A stretch of DNA of 64,000 nucleotides from Elioraea sp. (GTDB lineage Bacteria > Pseudomonadota > Alphaproteobacteria > Acetobacterales > Acetobacteraceae). A model generated the notes under the pieces. The model had not been told where the DNA came from, did not search any database, and was given only the letters and a program-made list of their open reading frames with translations. Where the stretch lies: contig NZ_JALHPR010000004.1 of the NCBI RefSeq assembly GCF_022842375.1, forward strand, positions 62,001 through 126,000, written 5' to 3'. Position numbers and translations under genes: made by a program. Of this stretch, positions 38,401 through 47,616 are shown piece by piece. Position 1 is the stretch's first letter. Each line of letters begins with the position of its first letter.

Positions 38401-39975
38401 TCAGTCGGCGGCTGCCGGCACCCTGTCCTCGTCGGCGCCGAGGACCATCCGGCGCGACAGCCCGGGGAACCCCGCATCGGCCGCCGCATCTGTCGTCAGC
38501 AGCGAGACGACGATGCCGACGGCGAAGGACAGCGGGATCGAGATGATCCCGGGGTTCTTCAGCGTCACCCACACATCGGCAAGCGTGCCGCCGAGGATGT
38601 CGACCTGCACCGTGGGGCTCGCCCAGATGAGGCCGAGGGCGGCAACCGTTCCCGCGATCATGCTCGCGACCGTGCCGGCGGTGGTCGTCCGCCGCCAGAA
38701 CACCGAGAGCAGGAGTGCCGGGAAGTTCGCCGAGGCGGCGATCGCGAAGGCGAGCCCGACCATGAAGGCGACGTTCTGGCCCTTGAAGGTGATGCCGAGG
38801 ATGATCGCCACGATGCCGAGCATCACGGTGGCGATGCGCGCGACGAGCAGTTGCTCCTTCGGATCGGCGCGTCCCTTCCGCACCACGCTCACCCACAGGT
38901 CATGCGAGAGCGCTGCCGCACCCGACAGCGTGAGGCCGGCCACCACCGCGAGGATGGTCGCGAACGCCACGGCGCAGATGAAGCCGAGGAACCCCTCTCC
39001 CCCCAGCACCTCGGCCAGGATCGGGGCCGCCATGTTGCCGCCGCGGTCGACCGCCCGGATCGCGTCGTGGCCGACGAGCACCATCGCGCCGAAGCCGAGG
39101 ATGAAGGTCAGCAGGTAGAAGAGCCCGATCCAGCCGGTGGCGTAGAACACCGAGAGCCGCGCGGCCTTGGCATCGGGCACGGTGTAGAAGCGCATCAGGA
39201 TGTGCGGCAGGCCGGCGGTGCCGAACATCAGCGCAAGCCCGAGGCTGATCGTGTCCCACGGGTTCGATACCAGGCTGCCGGGCGCGAGCACGCCAGCGCC
39301 GTACTTGTCGACGCCTGCCTGGAACAGCGCGATCGGGTTGAACCCGAACTTCGCGAGCACGAGAACGGCCATGATCGCGGCCCCGCCCAGCAGCAGCACG
39401 GCCTTGACGATCTGCACCCACGTCGTCGCCAGCATGCCGCCGAACAGCACGTAGCCGAGCATGACGCAGCCGACGATGACCACCGCCGTCTCGTAGCTGA
39501 TGCCGAACATCAGGCGGATCAGGTTGCCCGCGCCGACCATCTGCGCGATCAGGTAAAACAGCACGACCGAAAGCGTGCCGATCGCGGCCGCGATCCTGAC
39601 CGGCGTCTGCTTCAGCCGGTAGGCCACGACATCGGCGAAGGTGTACTTGCCGAGGTTGCGCAGTGGCTCGGCGATCATGAACAGCACCACGGGCCAGCCG
39701 ACCAGCCAGCCGACGGAGTACATCAGCCCATCGAACCCGTTGAACGCGACGAGGCCCGCGATGCCGAGGAAGGAGGCGGCCGACATGTAGTCACCGGCCA
39801 GCGCCAGCCCGTTCTGCCCCGCCGTGACCGAGCGGCCGGCGGCATAGAAATCCTCGGTGCTTTTCGTACGCCGCGCCGCCCACCAGGTGATTGCCATGGT
39901 GATCGAGATGAAGACGAAGAAGAGGCCGATCGCCAGCAGCGAGGGCTGGCCAAGCGTCGTCCCGAGTGGGGGCAT
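38401..39975 (-). CDS. actP: cation/acetate symporter ActP
   Basis: A 524-residue sodium:solute symporter with about thirteen helices that takes up acetate and other short monocarboxylates. [20 protein letters not shown] and [13 protein letters not shown] are hallmarks of ActP, as are [18 protein letters not shown] and the [11 protein letters not shown] loop. It lies three bases after the DUF485 gene on the same strand, matching the yjcH-actP pair. In this genome it would feed acetate to acetyl-CoA metabolism. Confidence 0.95.
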   Translation of the reverse strand: MPPLGTTLGQPSLLAIGLFFVFISITMAITWWAARRTKSTEDFYAAGRSVTAGQNGLALAGDYMSAASFLGIAGLVAFNGFDGLMYSVGWLVGWPVVLFMIAEPLRNLGKYTFADVVAYRLKQTPVRIAAAIGTLSVVLFYLIAQMVGAGNLIRLMFGISYETAVVIVGCVMLGYVLFGGMLATTWVQIVKAVLLLGGAAIMAVLVLAKFGFNPIALFQAGVDKYGAGVLAPGSLVSNPWDTISLGLALMFGTAGLPHILMRFYTVPDAKAARLSVFYATGWIGLFYLLTFILGFGAMVLVGHDAIRAVDRGGNMAAPILAEVLGGEGFLGFICAVAFATILAVVAGLTLSGAAALSHDLWVSVVRKGRADPKEQLLVARIATVMLGIVAIILGITFKGQNVAFMVGLAFAIAASANFPALLLSVFWRRTTTAGTVASMIAGTVAALGLIWASPTVQVDILGGTLADVWVTLKNPGIISIPLSFAVGIVVSLLTTDAAADAGFPGLSRRMVLGADEDRVPAAAD

Positions 39976-39978
39976 GGC

Positions 39979-40272
39979 TCAGGCCCCCCTGCGGATGGCG
40001 TCGGCCACGCGCCTGTCGTAGGTGCCGTTGGCCCAGCGCACATAGATGAAGGTGAGCACCCAGGCCGAGACGATGACGAGGGCACCGAGCAGTATGCCGA
40101 CCGAAAGCCCGGGCACGATCAGCGTTCCCATCGCCGGCTTGGCGAAGGCGACGAGCCCGACGAAGCCGAAATAGGCGACCACCATGCATGCCGTGAGCAC
40201 GGCAGCGACCTTGAGCCGTGCGGTGGTCAGCCGCCTCACCAGTGCCTCGGCACGACCATCATCGCGGTGCAT
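39979..40272 (-). CDS. DUF485 family membrane protein (YjcH-like)
   Basis: A 97-residue membrane protein with two helices (about 23-48 and 58-82). It ends in the typical FIYVRWANGTYDRRVADAIRR, the YjcH/DUF485 signature. The start at 40272 has GAGAGGGACA upstream; the frame runs further but without support. It always precedes actP-type symporters and may help their assembly; this role is not proven. Confidence 0.9.
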   Translation of the reverse strand: MHRDDGRAEALVRRLTTARLKVAAVLTACMVVAYFGFVGLVAFAKPAMGTLIVPGLSVGILLGALVIVSAWVLTFIYVRWANGTYDRRVADAIRRGA

Positions 40273-40438
40273 TGTCCCTCTCCGTTGTCCGTTGTTGGTT
40301 GCATCGTCGCCCTGGCACATGAGCGACGGGGGCGTTGCAGCCGGAGGAGGCCACGCGTGACCACCAGCGCCGCGGGTTCCGTTACGCTTGCGTGCAACCG
40401 CCCGCATTGATGCAGCGCAACAACATGACAGCGCGTTC

Positions 40439-41929
40439 ATGATCAGTTCATCTGCCGGTTCGCTGAAGCCGGCGCCGCATTCCGCTGCGTCGCAGCATTC
40501 GCCCTGGGGGAGTGTGGCAGAGGCCGCCTGCCTTGCCTTCGGGCTCGCCGCCCTCGCTTGGCTCATCGTGGTGACGCTGCGCATGCTCGTCTCGCCAGCA
40601 CCGCAGGAGATGCGCGAAGGCGCGCTGGTGCTCACCACGCTCGCACTGCTCGACGGCCGAAACCCCTATGCGGTCGGCGAGGCAACGGGAGCGGCGAACC
40701 TCTACGGCATTCTCTATCCGCTGCTCGTCACGCCTGCCGCGCTCGTGTTCGGGCCGGGTCTCGCGACACACCGCATCGTTGCCGCCCTCGGCATCCTGGC
40801 AGCGACCGTGATCGTCTGGCAGAGCGCGCGGCGGGCGGGTGCCGCGGCGGTTCCGGCGTTGCTGGCGGCCCTGCTCACGCTCGCCGGCTGGCTCTACTGG
40901 GTGGGGCCGACGGTGCGGCCCGATGGCGTCGGCCTGGCGTGCCTGATCGGCGCACTTGCGGTCGCGGCACCCGATCCTGGCTCGCCACGCCGCTTCGCGT
41001 TCGCCGTTGCCCTCTCGCTCGCAGGGTTCGCCGCCAAGATCTATTTCGCTGGTGGCATGATGATCGTGGCGGCGTTCGTGTTCCTGTTCGTCGGCTGGCG
41101 TCGCGGCATCGTGTTTGGGCTCGCGTCGCTCGCGGCGCTCGTTCTCTGGGCCGGGCTGCTCGCGCTCACCATGCCGGTGTGGGCGAGCCTCGTGCTCGGC
41201 GCCAATCTCGGGGCGACCAGCTACGAAGTCGGCCACCTGCTGCGGCAGGGGCTCGACTGGCTGGTGTTCAGCCTGCCGATCATCGCCGCGGGGGTCGCTG
41301 CCGTCATCGTCCTGCCGCGCGCGCGCTGGGGTGGCGAGGCCGGGTTCTGGGCCTTCGCGGCAGTCTGCGGCCTTGCCGTGCTGCTCGCCTCCCTCGGCGG
41401 GCATGGCGGGGCGCACATGACGTATTTCTTCCACCTGCTGACACCGCCGCTGGCCATCGCCATTGTCGCGGCGGCGCGAGGTCACGCGGCGGTGACGCGC
41501 GCGCTCGTGCTCGCCCTGCCACCCGCGGTGCTGCTCAATGCCCACTGGTTCGTCTACGATCCGGGTCGTTTCGCTCCCGCAGAGGCACGCTTTGCGATCG
41601 CGGGCGCGCTGATCGCCGAGGCGCGCGCGCCGCTCGTGACAACGGAGTTCGCGGCCCTCGCGGCGCTAGCCGGCCACGTTCCGGTCGAGACCGGCCACAG
41701 CGAATACGCGCTCGGCCCCGAGGGGCGGGAAGCAACGCGGGAAGCGATCGCGGCGGCGCTGTTGCAACGCCGATACGACCTCGTGATCGTCAACCGCAAC
41801 AATGGCGGGCTCGTGCATGCGCGCGATGTCGAGGCCGCCGGCTATCGTCGCGTCGCTGAGATGCCGGTCGATCTCGTCTGGGCGATGCAGGCCTGGGGCG
41901 CCGATGTCTGGCGCCCGCCCCCGGACTAG
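40439..41929 (+). CDS. GT-C fold membrane glycosyltransferase (GT39/GT87-like)
   Basis: A 496-residue protein with about ten to eleven membrane helices. The first periplasmic loop contains PQEMREGALVLTTLALLDGRNPYAVG, where the acidic residue after the first helix is the expected catalytic site of lipid-phosphate-sugar-using GT-C enzymes. The C-terminal about 100 residues are soluble. The start at 40439 is preferred to a TTG at 40388. The stop TAG at 41927 lies inside a 12-bp tandem repeat and overlaps the stop of the convergent thioesterase gene. Donor and acceptor are unknown. Confidence 0.75.
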   Translation: MISSSAGSLKPAPHSAASQHSPWGSVAEAACLAFGLAALAWLIVVTLRMLVSPAPQEMREGALVLTTLALLDGRNPYAVGEATGAANLYGILYPLLVTPAALVFGPGLATHRIVAALGILAATVIVWQSARRAGAAAVPALLAALLTLAGWLYWVGPTVRPDGVGLACLIGALAVAAPDPGSPRRFAFAVALSLAGFAAKIYFAGGMMIVAAFVFLFVGWRRGIVFGLASLAALVLWAGLLALTMPVWASLVLGANLGATSYEVGHLLRQGLDWLVFSLPIIAAGVAAVIVLPRARWGGEAGFWAFAAVCGLAVLLASLGGHGGAHMTYFFHLLTPPLAIAIVAAARGHAAVTRALVLALPPAVLLNAHWFVYDPGRFAPAEARFAIAGALIAEARAPLVTTEFAALAALAGHVPVETGHSEYALGPEGREATREAIAAALLQRRYDLVIVNRNNGGLVHARDVEAAGYRRVAEMPVDLVWAMQAWGADVWRPPPD

Positions 41930-41997
41930 GCCCCGGACTGGGCCCCGGACTGGGCCCCGGACTGGGCCCCGGACTGGGCCCCGGACTGGGCCCCGGA
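41919..41997. repeat. 12-bp tandem repeat at the junction of two convergent genes
   Basis: The nine-mer CCCCGGACT recurs at 41919, 41931, 41943, 41955, 41967 and 41979, with a partial copy at 41991, always 12 bases apart and joined by GGG. One joint is AGG instead of GGG (41928-41930), which makes CTAG and supplies the stop codon for both flanking genes. On the minus strand each unit encodes Gly-Ala-Gln-Ser. Confidence 0.95.
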
Positions 41998-42438
41998 TGA
42001 GCGGGGAGTGCCGTCGGGGATGGCGTAGGTGATCGTCATGTGCGCGACGGCCCGCGCATCGGCGATGCGCGACACGTCGGCGAGCATCACGGCAAGCCGA
42101 CGCCCTGCGCGTAGCACGGTGCAGTCGCACGCAAGATCGGCCTCTCCCGCCGGGCGCAGGAACGTCGCGGTGAGGTTCGAGGTGACGGCGAGCGGCACCT
42201 GGCCGATGACCGAGAGCAGCGCCACCCACGCCGCGACATCGCCGAGCCCCATGATCGCGGGGCCTGACACGGAGGGGCCAGGCCGGATGTTGCGCGCATC
42301 GAGCGGCAGCACGACGCGGCAACTCCCGCGCGCGTAGCGATCGAGCACCAGGCGGCCATCGCCGAAGCCGGCATGGGGAAACTCGCGGACCAGGAAGGCG
42401 AGCATCGCCTCCCGGTCGAGCGCGGGGTCGCCGCTCAC
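41926..42438 (-). CDS. hotdog-fold thioesterase (PaaI-like) with a GAQS-repeat tail
   Basis: A 170-residue acyl-CoA thioesterase-like protein. The hotdog core carries SVSGPAIMGLGDVAAWVALL (the central helix with an Asp at the place of the catalytic acid) and LTATFLRPAGEADL. The C-terminal 22 residues (149-170) are five and a half copies of Gly-Ala-Gln-Ser encoded by a 12-bp tandem repeat and look disordered. The GTG start at 42438 forms a GTGA overlap with the aminotransferase stop, so it is translationally coupled to it. The substrate is unknown. Confidence 0.85.
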   Translation of the reverse strand: MSGDPALDREAMLAFLVREFPHAGFGDGRLVLDRYARGSCRVVLPLDARNIRPGPSVSGPAIMGLGDVAAWVALLSVIGQVPLAVTSNLTATFLRPAGEADLACDCTVLRAGRRLAVMLADVSRIADARAVAHMTITYAIPDGTPRSSGAQSGAQSGAQSGAQSGAQSGA

Positions 42439-43769
42439 GAGGCGAGCGCCGCCTCGACCGCCTCGCCGAGCCGCGCCACGATCATCGCGAGTTCCTCCTC
42501 CGTCACGGTGAAGGGAGGGGCGAGCGTGACATGGTCGCCCACCGTGCCGTCGATCGTGCCGCCCATCGGATACACCAGCAGGCCGCGCGCCATCGCCGCC
42601 TCCTTCACGCGCGCGTGCAGCTTGCGGGCGGGGTCGAACGGGCGCTTCGAAGCGCGGTCCTCGACGAGCTCGATCGACCAGAACAGGCCACGGCCGCGGA
42701 TGTCGCCGACATGCGCGTGGTTGCCGAAACGTTCCGTCAGCAGATCGGACAGCACCTCCCCCATCGCGCCGACGCGCGCGACGAGCCCGCCCTCGCGGAG
42801 TTCCCGCTGCACCGCGAGTGCCGCCGCACAGGCGACGGGGTGCGAGAGATAGGTGTGGCCGTGCTGGAAGCTGCCAGACCCATCGCGGATCGCGGCGATG
42901 ATGTTCCCGGCGACGAGCAGCGCACCGATCGGCTGGAACCCCGCCCCGAGCCCCTTGGCGACGACAAGGATGTCGGGCGCGATGCCCTCCGGCGTGCAGG
43001 CATGCAGGCTGCCGCAGCGGCCCATGCCCGACATCACCTCGTCGAGGATCAGCAGCACGCCGTGGCGGTCGCAAATCTCGCGGATGCGCTTGAAGTAGCC
43101 GGCCACCGGTGGCACCGATCCAGCCGTCGCGCCCACGACCGTCTCGGCGAGGAACGCCGCGACCGTGCCGGGGGGATGGCGCAGGATCTCGTCCTCGAGG
43201 CTTTGCGCTGCCCGCAGCCCATACTCCTCCTCCGTCTCGCCAGGCTCCTGGAAGCGGTACGCGAAGCACGGGTCGACATGCGACGCCTGCATCAGGATCG
43301 GCGCGTAGATCGCCCGCCGCGCCATGTTGCCGCCGACCGCGAGCGCACCGAGCGTGTTGCCGTGGTAGGACTGCCGCCGGGCGATGAAGTGCGTCCGCCC
43401 CGTCTCGCCGCGCTCGACGAAGTACTGGCGGGCGAGTTTCAGCGCCGCCTCGACTGCCTCCGATCCGCCGCTGACGAAGTAGGCGTGGGTGAGCCCGGCC
43501 GGCGCGTCGGTCAGCAGGACGTCAGCCAGGTCCTCTGCCGGCTGGTTCGAAAAGAAGCCCGTGTGCACATATTCGAGACGACCCACTTGGTCGCGCACGG
43601 CCTCCACCACGGCGGGATGCGCGTGCCCGAGACATGACACCGCAGCACCGCCGCACGCGTCAGCGTAGCGATTTCCTTGATCATCCTCGATCCAAAGGCC
43701 AGAGGCGCTGACGGCGACGGGCGGGCGGGCGCGCAAAGTTCGGTGAAGGATTCGGGACCTGTCTTGCAT
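42435..43769 (-). CDS. class III PLP-dependent aminotransferase
   Basis: A 444-residue omega-amino acid/amine:pyruvate-type transaminase. The PLP lysine is K272 in VVAKGLGAGFQP, preceded by the Asp of LLILDEVMSGMGRCG. YVSGGSEAVEAALKLAR-type and RRQSYHGNTLGAL blocks are canonical. Start is ATG at 43769, with no clear ribosome-binding site but agreeing with the family N-terminus. The thioesterase gene overlaps its stop. It is divergent from the EAL gene; the amine donor cannot be told. Confidence 0.92.
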   Translation of the reverse strand: MQDRSRILHRTLRARPPVAVSASGLWIEDDQGNRYADACGGAAVSCLGHAHPAVVEAVRDQVGRLEYVHTGFFSNQPAEDLADVLLTDAPAGLTHAYFVSGGSEAVEAALKLARQYFVERGETGRTHFIARRQSYHGNTLGALAVGGNMARRAIYAPILMQASHVDPCFAYRFQEPGETEEEYGLRAAQSLEDEILRHPPGTVAAFLAETVVGATAGSVPPVAGYFKRIREICDRHGVLLILDEVMSGMGRCGSLHACTPEGIAPDILVVAKGLGAGFQPIGALLVAGNIIAAIRDGSGSFQHGHTYLSHPVACAAALAVQRELREGGLVARVGAMGEVLSDLLTERFGNHAHVGDIRGRGLFWSIELVEDRASKRPFDPARKLHARVKEAAMARGLLVYPMGGTIDGTVGDHVTLAPPFTVTEEELAMIVARLGEAVEAALAS

Positions 43770-43825
43770 TTGTTTACAACCTTCGCGCCCGGGTCTATTT
43801 GTTGGACAACGCTAGCAGAGGACCC

Positions 43826-45085
43826 ATGCCTGATAAAGCCGCGCCGGCCACGGACCGGCACGCGACAGCCCACGGCGTGGCAGCCAATGCCCCTTCGGCG
43901 CTCGTGATTGCGCGCGGCGCGGCGGCAGGCGTACTCGCCGCCGCCGCCACCGATTCGGGCTTCGCCGAAGTCGTCGTCGTGCCGAACGATCACATCGCCC
44001 TTGTCCGCCTGCTGCGCGCCTCCTCGCCGCCGCGGCTGGTGCTGGCCGATGCAACCGCGCTCGGCGCAAGCCTGGTGCCGCTGCTGCGCACGATGGCTGA
44101 TCCCGACCTCGCCGTGCCGATCCTGTTCCGCCTGCCGACGGCGCTGCACAGGCGCGCGGTGGGCACCGCGGAGCGGCTCGGCCTCACCGCCTGCGCCGTC
44201 GGGCCTGAGGCCGACGCGGACACAGTGACGCGCGCCCTCCGCGCGCTGCCACCGCGCAGCAACGCGGCCGCAGGACTGACGGCCGACGCACTCGCGGCAG
44301 CGATCGCCTCGCGCGCCATCGTCAACCGCTACCAGCCGCAGGTGCGCCTGTCGGATGCGCGACCGCTCGCGCTCGAGGCGCTGGCGCGGTGGGAACACCC
44401 TGTCCACGGCCTGCTGGGCGCCAGCGAGTTCGTTCCGCTGGCGGAAGCCTCCGGCCTCTCCGTCGCGCTGGCCGACCGGGTGATGCGCCGCGCGGTCGCC
44501 GATCTCGGCACGTTGCATCGTCGCGGGCTTTCGCTGCGCATGGCGTTCAACCTGCCGCTCGACGTGCTGCTGCACGCGGCGACGGCGGAGCGCCTGGCGG
44601 AAGCCGTTGCCGCCTCCGGCCTGCCGGCCGAGGCGCTGACGATCGAGCTCACCGAGAGCCAGATCGCGCATGACCTCGCGGCAGTGCGTACCGCCGCACT
44701 CAGGCTGCGCGACCAGCGCTTCGGCGTCTCGATCGACGATTTCAGCCTCTCGGCCGCGCAGGCAGGGCTCGTCTCCCTCCCCTTCAGCGAGATGAAGCTC
44801 GACCGTTCCCTCGTCATCGCCGCGCGGGAGGATCGTGCCGCGCGCGGTGCCCTCGGTGCCGTGGTGCGGATGGCGCATGGGCTCGGCCTGCTGATCGTTG
44901 CCGAAGGCATCGAGACGCTGGCGACCTGGCAGATGGCACGCGACATCGGCGCAGACCTCGCCCAGGGCTGGATGGTCGGCCGCCCGATGCCCGCCGTCGC
45001 CGTTCCGGCCTGGATGGCTGCCTGGGAGATGGCGGTGGCCACCGGTGCGGCCGCCGCCCCCGCAAGCCCCGCCTTCGGATCATGA
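43826..45085 (+). CDS. EAL-domain protein with N-terminal receiver-like domain
   Basis: A 419-residue protein. Residues about 20-145 resemble a response-regulator receiver with weakly conserved sites (PRLVLADATALG on strand three). Residues 155-405 are an EAL domain, as in cyclic-di-GMP phosphodiesterases. The signature E184 in LEALARW, ELTES, LDRS and VAEGIET are kept, but loop 6, normally DDFGTGYSS, reads DDFSLSAAQ from D304. This suggests reduced or altered catalysis, or a c-di-GMP sensor. ATG at 43826 has AGAGGA upstream. It is divergent from the aminotransferase gene. Confidence 0.88.
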   Translation: MPDKAAPATDRHATAHGVAANAPSALVIARGAAAGVLAAAATDSGFAEVVVVPNDHIALVRLLRASSPPRLVLADATALGASLVPLLRTMADPDLAVPILFRLPTALHRRAVGTAERLGLTACAVGPEADADTVTRALRALPPRSNAAAGLTADALAAAIASRAIVNRYQPQVRLSDARPLALEALARWEHPVHGLLGASEFVPLAEASGLSVALADRVMRRAVADLGTLHRRGLSLRMAFNLPLDVLLHAATAERLAEAVAASGLPAEALTIELTESQIAHDLAAVRTAALRLRDQRFGVSIDDFSLSAAQAGLVSLPFSEMKLDRSLVIAAREDRAARGALGAVVRMAHGLGLLIVAEGIETLATWQMARDIGADLAQGWMVGRPMPAVAVPAWMAAWEMAVATGAAAAPASPAFGS

Positions 45086-45190
45086 TCTTCGGCGCCTAGC
45101 CCGGGCCCATCGCCGCGGCGCTGGCAGCCCAGGCTTCTGCCTGCTACTCCCCGTCATCGCGAAGCGGATCGCGCGATACGGAGGAGCTGG

Positions 45191-46087
45191 ATGCTGCCGA
45201 GCCACGGGCGATACGACTACAGCGGGATCGCCGAACGCGCCGACTACACTTGGCCGAACGGGGCGAGGCTTGCCGTCTATCTCGGCGTGAACCTCGAGCA
45301 TTTCGCCTTCGGCCAGGGCCTCGGCGCAGAACTCGCCCCGGGCGGGCCACAGCCGGACGTGCTGAACTTCGCCTGGCGCGACTGGGGCAACCGCGTCGGC
45401 GCCTGGCGGCTGATCGAGCTGCTCGATGACCTTCGCGTGCCTGCCTCCATGCTCGTCAACAGCGCGATGTACCCCTATGCGCCGAGCCTGATGGCGGCGA
45501 TCCGCGCGCGCGGAGACGAGATTGTCGGCCATGGCCGCACGAACAGCGAGCGGCAGTCTGTGCTGCCGGAGGATGAGGAACGCGCGCTGATCGCCGAGGC
45601 CACACGGGTGATCGCCGAGGCTGAGGGAAGCCCGCCGCGCGGCTGGCTCAGCCCCTGGATCGCCGAGAGTGCAACGACACCCGACCTGCTGGCGGAGGCC
45701 GGCTACCGCTACACGCTGAACTGGTGCATGGACGACCAACCCGTGTGGATGCGCACGCGTGGCGGCAGGCTGCTCTCCATCCCCTATCCGCAGGAGGCGA
45801 ACGACATTCCCTCCATCATCGCGCGGAAGGATGGCGCGGCCCAGTTCGCCGACATCGTGATTGACACGTTCGACGAGATGCTCGGCCAGTCGCAGCACCT
45901 CTCGCTGGTGATGGGCATCGCGCTCCATCCCTACATCGTCGGCCAGCCGCACAGGCTCAGGCAGCTTCGCCGCGCGCTCGCCCACATCGCCGGTGCGCGC
46001 GGCAAGGTGTGGTTCACCACCGCGGGCGAGATCTTCGACCACATCGTCTCGTTGCCACCCGGTATCGTTCCCGGCTCCGAATACTGA
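45191..46087 (+). CDS. polysaccharide deacetylase-family protein (PuuE-like)
   Basis: A 298-residue NodB-fold hydrolase without a signal peptide. The N-terminal YDYSGIAERADYTWPNG and the VYLGVNLEHFAFG strand, then EIVGHGRTNSERQ and GWLSPWIAES, match the PuuE/allantoinase-like branch and not cell-wall chitin deacetylases. Metal-binding Asp of classic enzymes is not obvious at strand one, typical for this branch. It starts 105 bases after the EAL gene. Members act on allantoin or other ureido/amide compounds; the substrate is unproved. Confidence 0.85.
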   Translation: MLPSHGRYDYSGIAERADYTWPNGARLAVYLGVNLEHFAFGQGLGAELAPGGPQPDVLNFAWRDWGNRVGAWRLIELLDDLRVPASMLVNSAMYPYAPSLMAAIRARGDEIVGHGRTNSERQSVLPEDEERALIAEATRVIAEAEGSPPRGWLSPWIAESATTPDLLAEAGYRYTLNWCMDDQPVWMRTRGGRLLSIPYPQEANDIPSIIARKDGAAQFADIVIDTFDEMLGQSQHLSLVMGIALHPYIVGQPHRLRQLRRALAHIAGARGKVWFTTAGEIFDHIVSLPPGIVPGSEY

Positions 46088-46093
46088 CCGCGC

Positions 46094-47608
46094 GTGCTCG
46101 CAGAGATCGCCAGCTTCGCCTTCCAGGGCATCGAGACCGTGCCCGTGCAGATCCAGGTGCAGATCGCGCCCGGACTGCCGGCCTTCGCGATCGTCGGCCT
46201 TCCGGACAAGGCGGTGGGGGAAAGCCGCGAGCGTGTTCGCGCGGCACTCACCGCCCTCGGCCTCTCGCTGCCGCCCAAGCGCATCCTGATCAACCTCGCC
46301 CCGGCCGACCTCCAGAAGGAGGGAAGCCATTTCGACCTGCCGATCGCGCTCGCCCTGCTCGCCGCGATGGACGTGATCCAGCGCGAGGATGCGGCCGAGT
46401 ATGCCGCGATCGGCGAGCTCGGCCTCGATGGGCGGATCGCGCCGGTCGCGGGCGTGCTGCCGGCGGCGATCGGCGCTGCCGCGCGCGGGCTTGGCCTCAT
46501 CTGCCCCGCGGCGCAGGGGGCGGAGGCCGCGTGGGCCGGCGATGCGCGGGTTCTGGCCGCCGCCTCGCTGCTGCAGCTCATCAACCACTTCAAGGGCGAG
46601 CAGGTGATCGGCCCGCCCGCCGTGCCCGAGCTGGGACCGACCCCGCCAGGGCCAGACCTCGCCGACGTGAAGGGCCAGGAAACCGCCAAGCGTGCCCTCG
46701 AGGTCGCCGCGGCAGGCGGGCACAACCTGCTGCTGATCGGCCCGCCCGGTGCGGGCAAATCCATGCTCGCCTCGCGCCTCCCCGGCCTGCTGCCTGACCT
46801 GACGGCGGCCGAGGCGCTCGAGGTCAGCATGGTTCATTCCGTTGCCGGCATGCTCTCCGGTGGCCGGCTGCTGCGCCGCCCGCCCTATCGCGAACCGCAT
46901 CATTCCGCATCGCAACCCGCGCTCACCGGTGGCGGGCATCGCGCGAAGCCCGGGGAAATCAGCCTCGCGCACCGCGGCGTGCTGTTCCTCGACGAGCTGC
47001 CCGAGTTCCCGCGCCAGACGATCGAGGCGTTGCGCCAGCCGATCGAGACGGGGCGGACGACGGTCGCGCGCGCCTCGGCGCACGTCACCTACCCGGCACG
47101 GTTCCAGCTCGTCGCCGCCATGAATCCCTGCCGGTGCGGCCATCTCGGCGATGCCTCGCGTGAATGCGGCAAGGCGCCGCGCTGCGGCGAGGAGTATCAG
47201 GGCAAGCTCTCCGGCCCGTTGCTTGACCGCATCGACCTGTTCGTCGAGATCCAGCCGATCGCCCCGGCGGAGCTCACCCGCGTCGGTCCTGGCGAGAGCA
47301 CCGCGGTGGTCGCTGCCCGTGTTGCCGCCGCACGGTCGCGCCAGCGTGCGCGCTACGGCGAGGGGGGGCCTGCCTGCAACGCCGAGGCCGACGGCGCGCT
47401 GCTGCGCGACACCCTCATGGCCGAGCCGGAGGCCCTCGCACTTGCCGAGCAGGCCGCCACGCGGCTCCGGCTCTCGACACGCGGCTATGCGCGCACCCTC
47501 AGGGTCGCGCGCACGCTGGCCGATCTTGCGGGGAGTGCCACGGTCGCACGGCTGCACGTCGCCGAAGCGCTCACTTGGCGCGCACGCGCGATCCGCGAGG
47601 CTGCGTGA
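46094..47608 (+). CDS. comM: YifB/ComM-family Mg-chelatase-like AAA+ ATPase
   Basis: A 504-residue protein. The N-terminal Lon-protease-like domain (about 1-170) carries GLPAFAIVGLPDKAVGESRER. The AAA+ domain has Walker A GPPGAGKS at 216-223, HRGVLFLDELPEF, and MNPCRCGHLGD, which binds zinc. The C-terminal domain carries YARTLRVARTLADL. ComM is a helicase that helps strand integration in natural transformation. Start is GTG at 46094, seven bases after the deacetylase gene. Full length and intact. Confidence 0.95.
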   Translation: MLAEIASFAFQGIETVPVQIQVQIAPGLPAFAIVGLPDKAVGESRERVRAALTALGLSLPPKRILINLAPADLQKEGSHFDLPIALALLAAMDVIQREDAAEYAAIGELGLDGRIAPVAGVLPAAIGAAARGLGLICPAAQGAEAAWAGDARVLAAASLLQLINHFKGEQVIGPPAVPELGPTPPGPDLADVKGQETAKRALEVAAAGGHNLLLIGPPGAGKSMLASRLPGLLPDLTAAEALEVSMVHSVAGMLSGGRLLRRPPYREPHHSASQPALTGGGHRAKPGEISLAHRGVLFLDELPEFPRQTIEALRQPIETGRTTVARASAHVTYPARFQLVAAMNPCRCGHLGDASRECGKAPRCGEEYQGKLSGPLLDRIDLFVEIQPIAPAELTRVGPGESTAVVAARVAAARSRQRARYGEGGPACNAEADGALLRDTLMAEPEALALAEQAATRLRLSTRGYARTLRVARTLADLAGSATVARLHVAEALTWRARAIREAA

Positions 47609-47616
47609 TGACCCCG

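Noticed and set aside
41919-41997. 12-bp tandem repeat as a possible CRISPR, iteron origin or IS end
   Set aside because: Units are head-to-tail without spacers, lie in coding sequence, and no replication or transposase gene is near.
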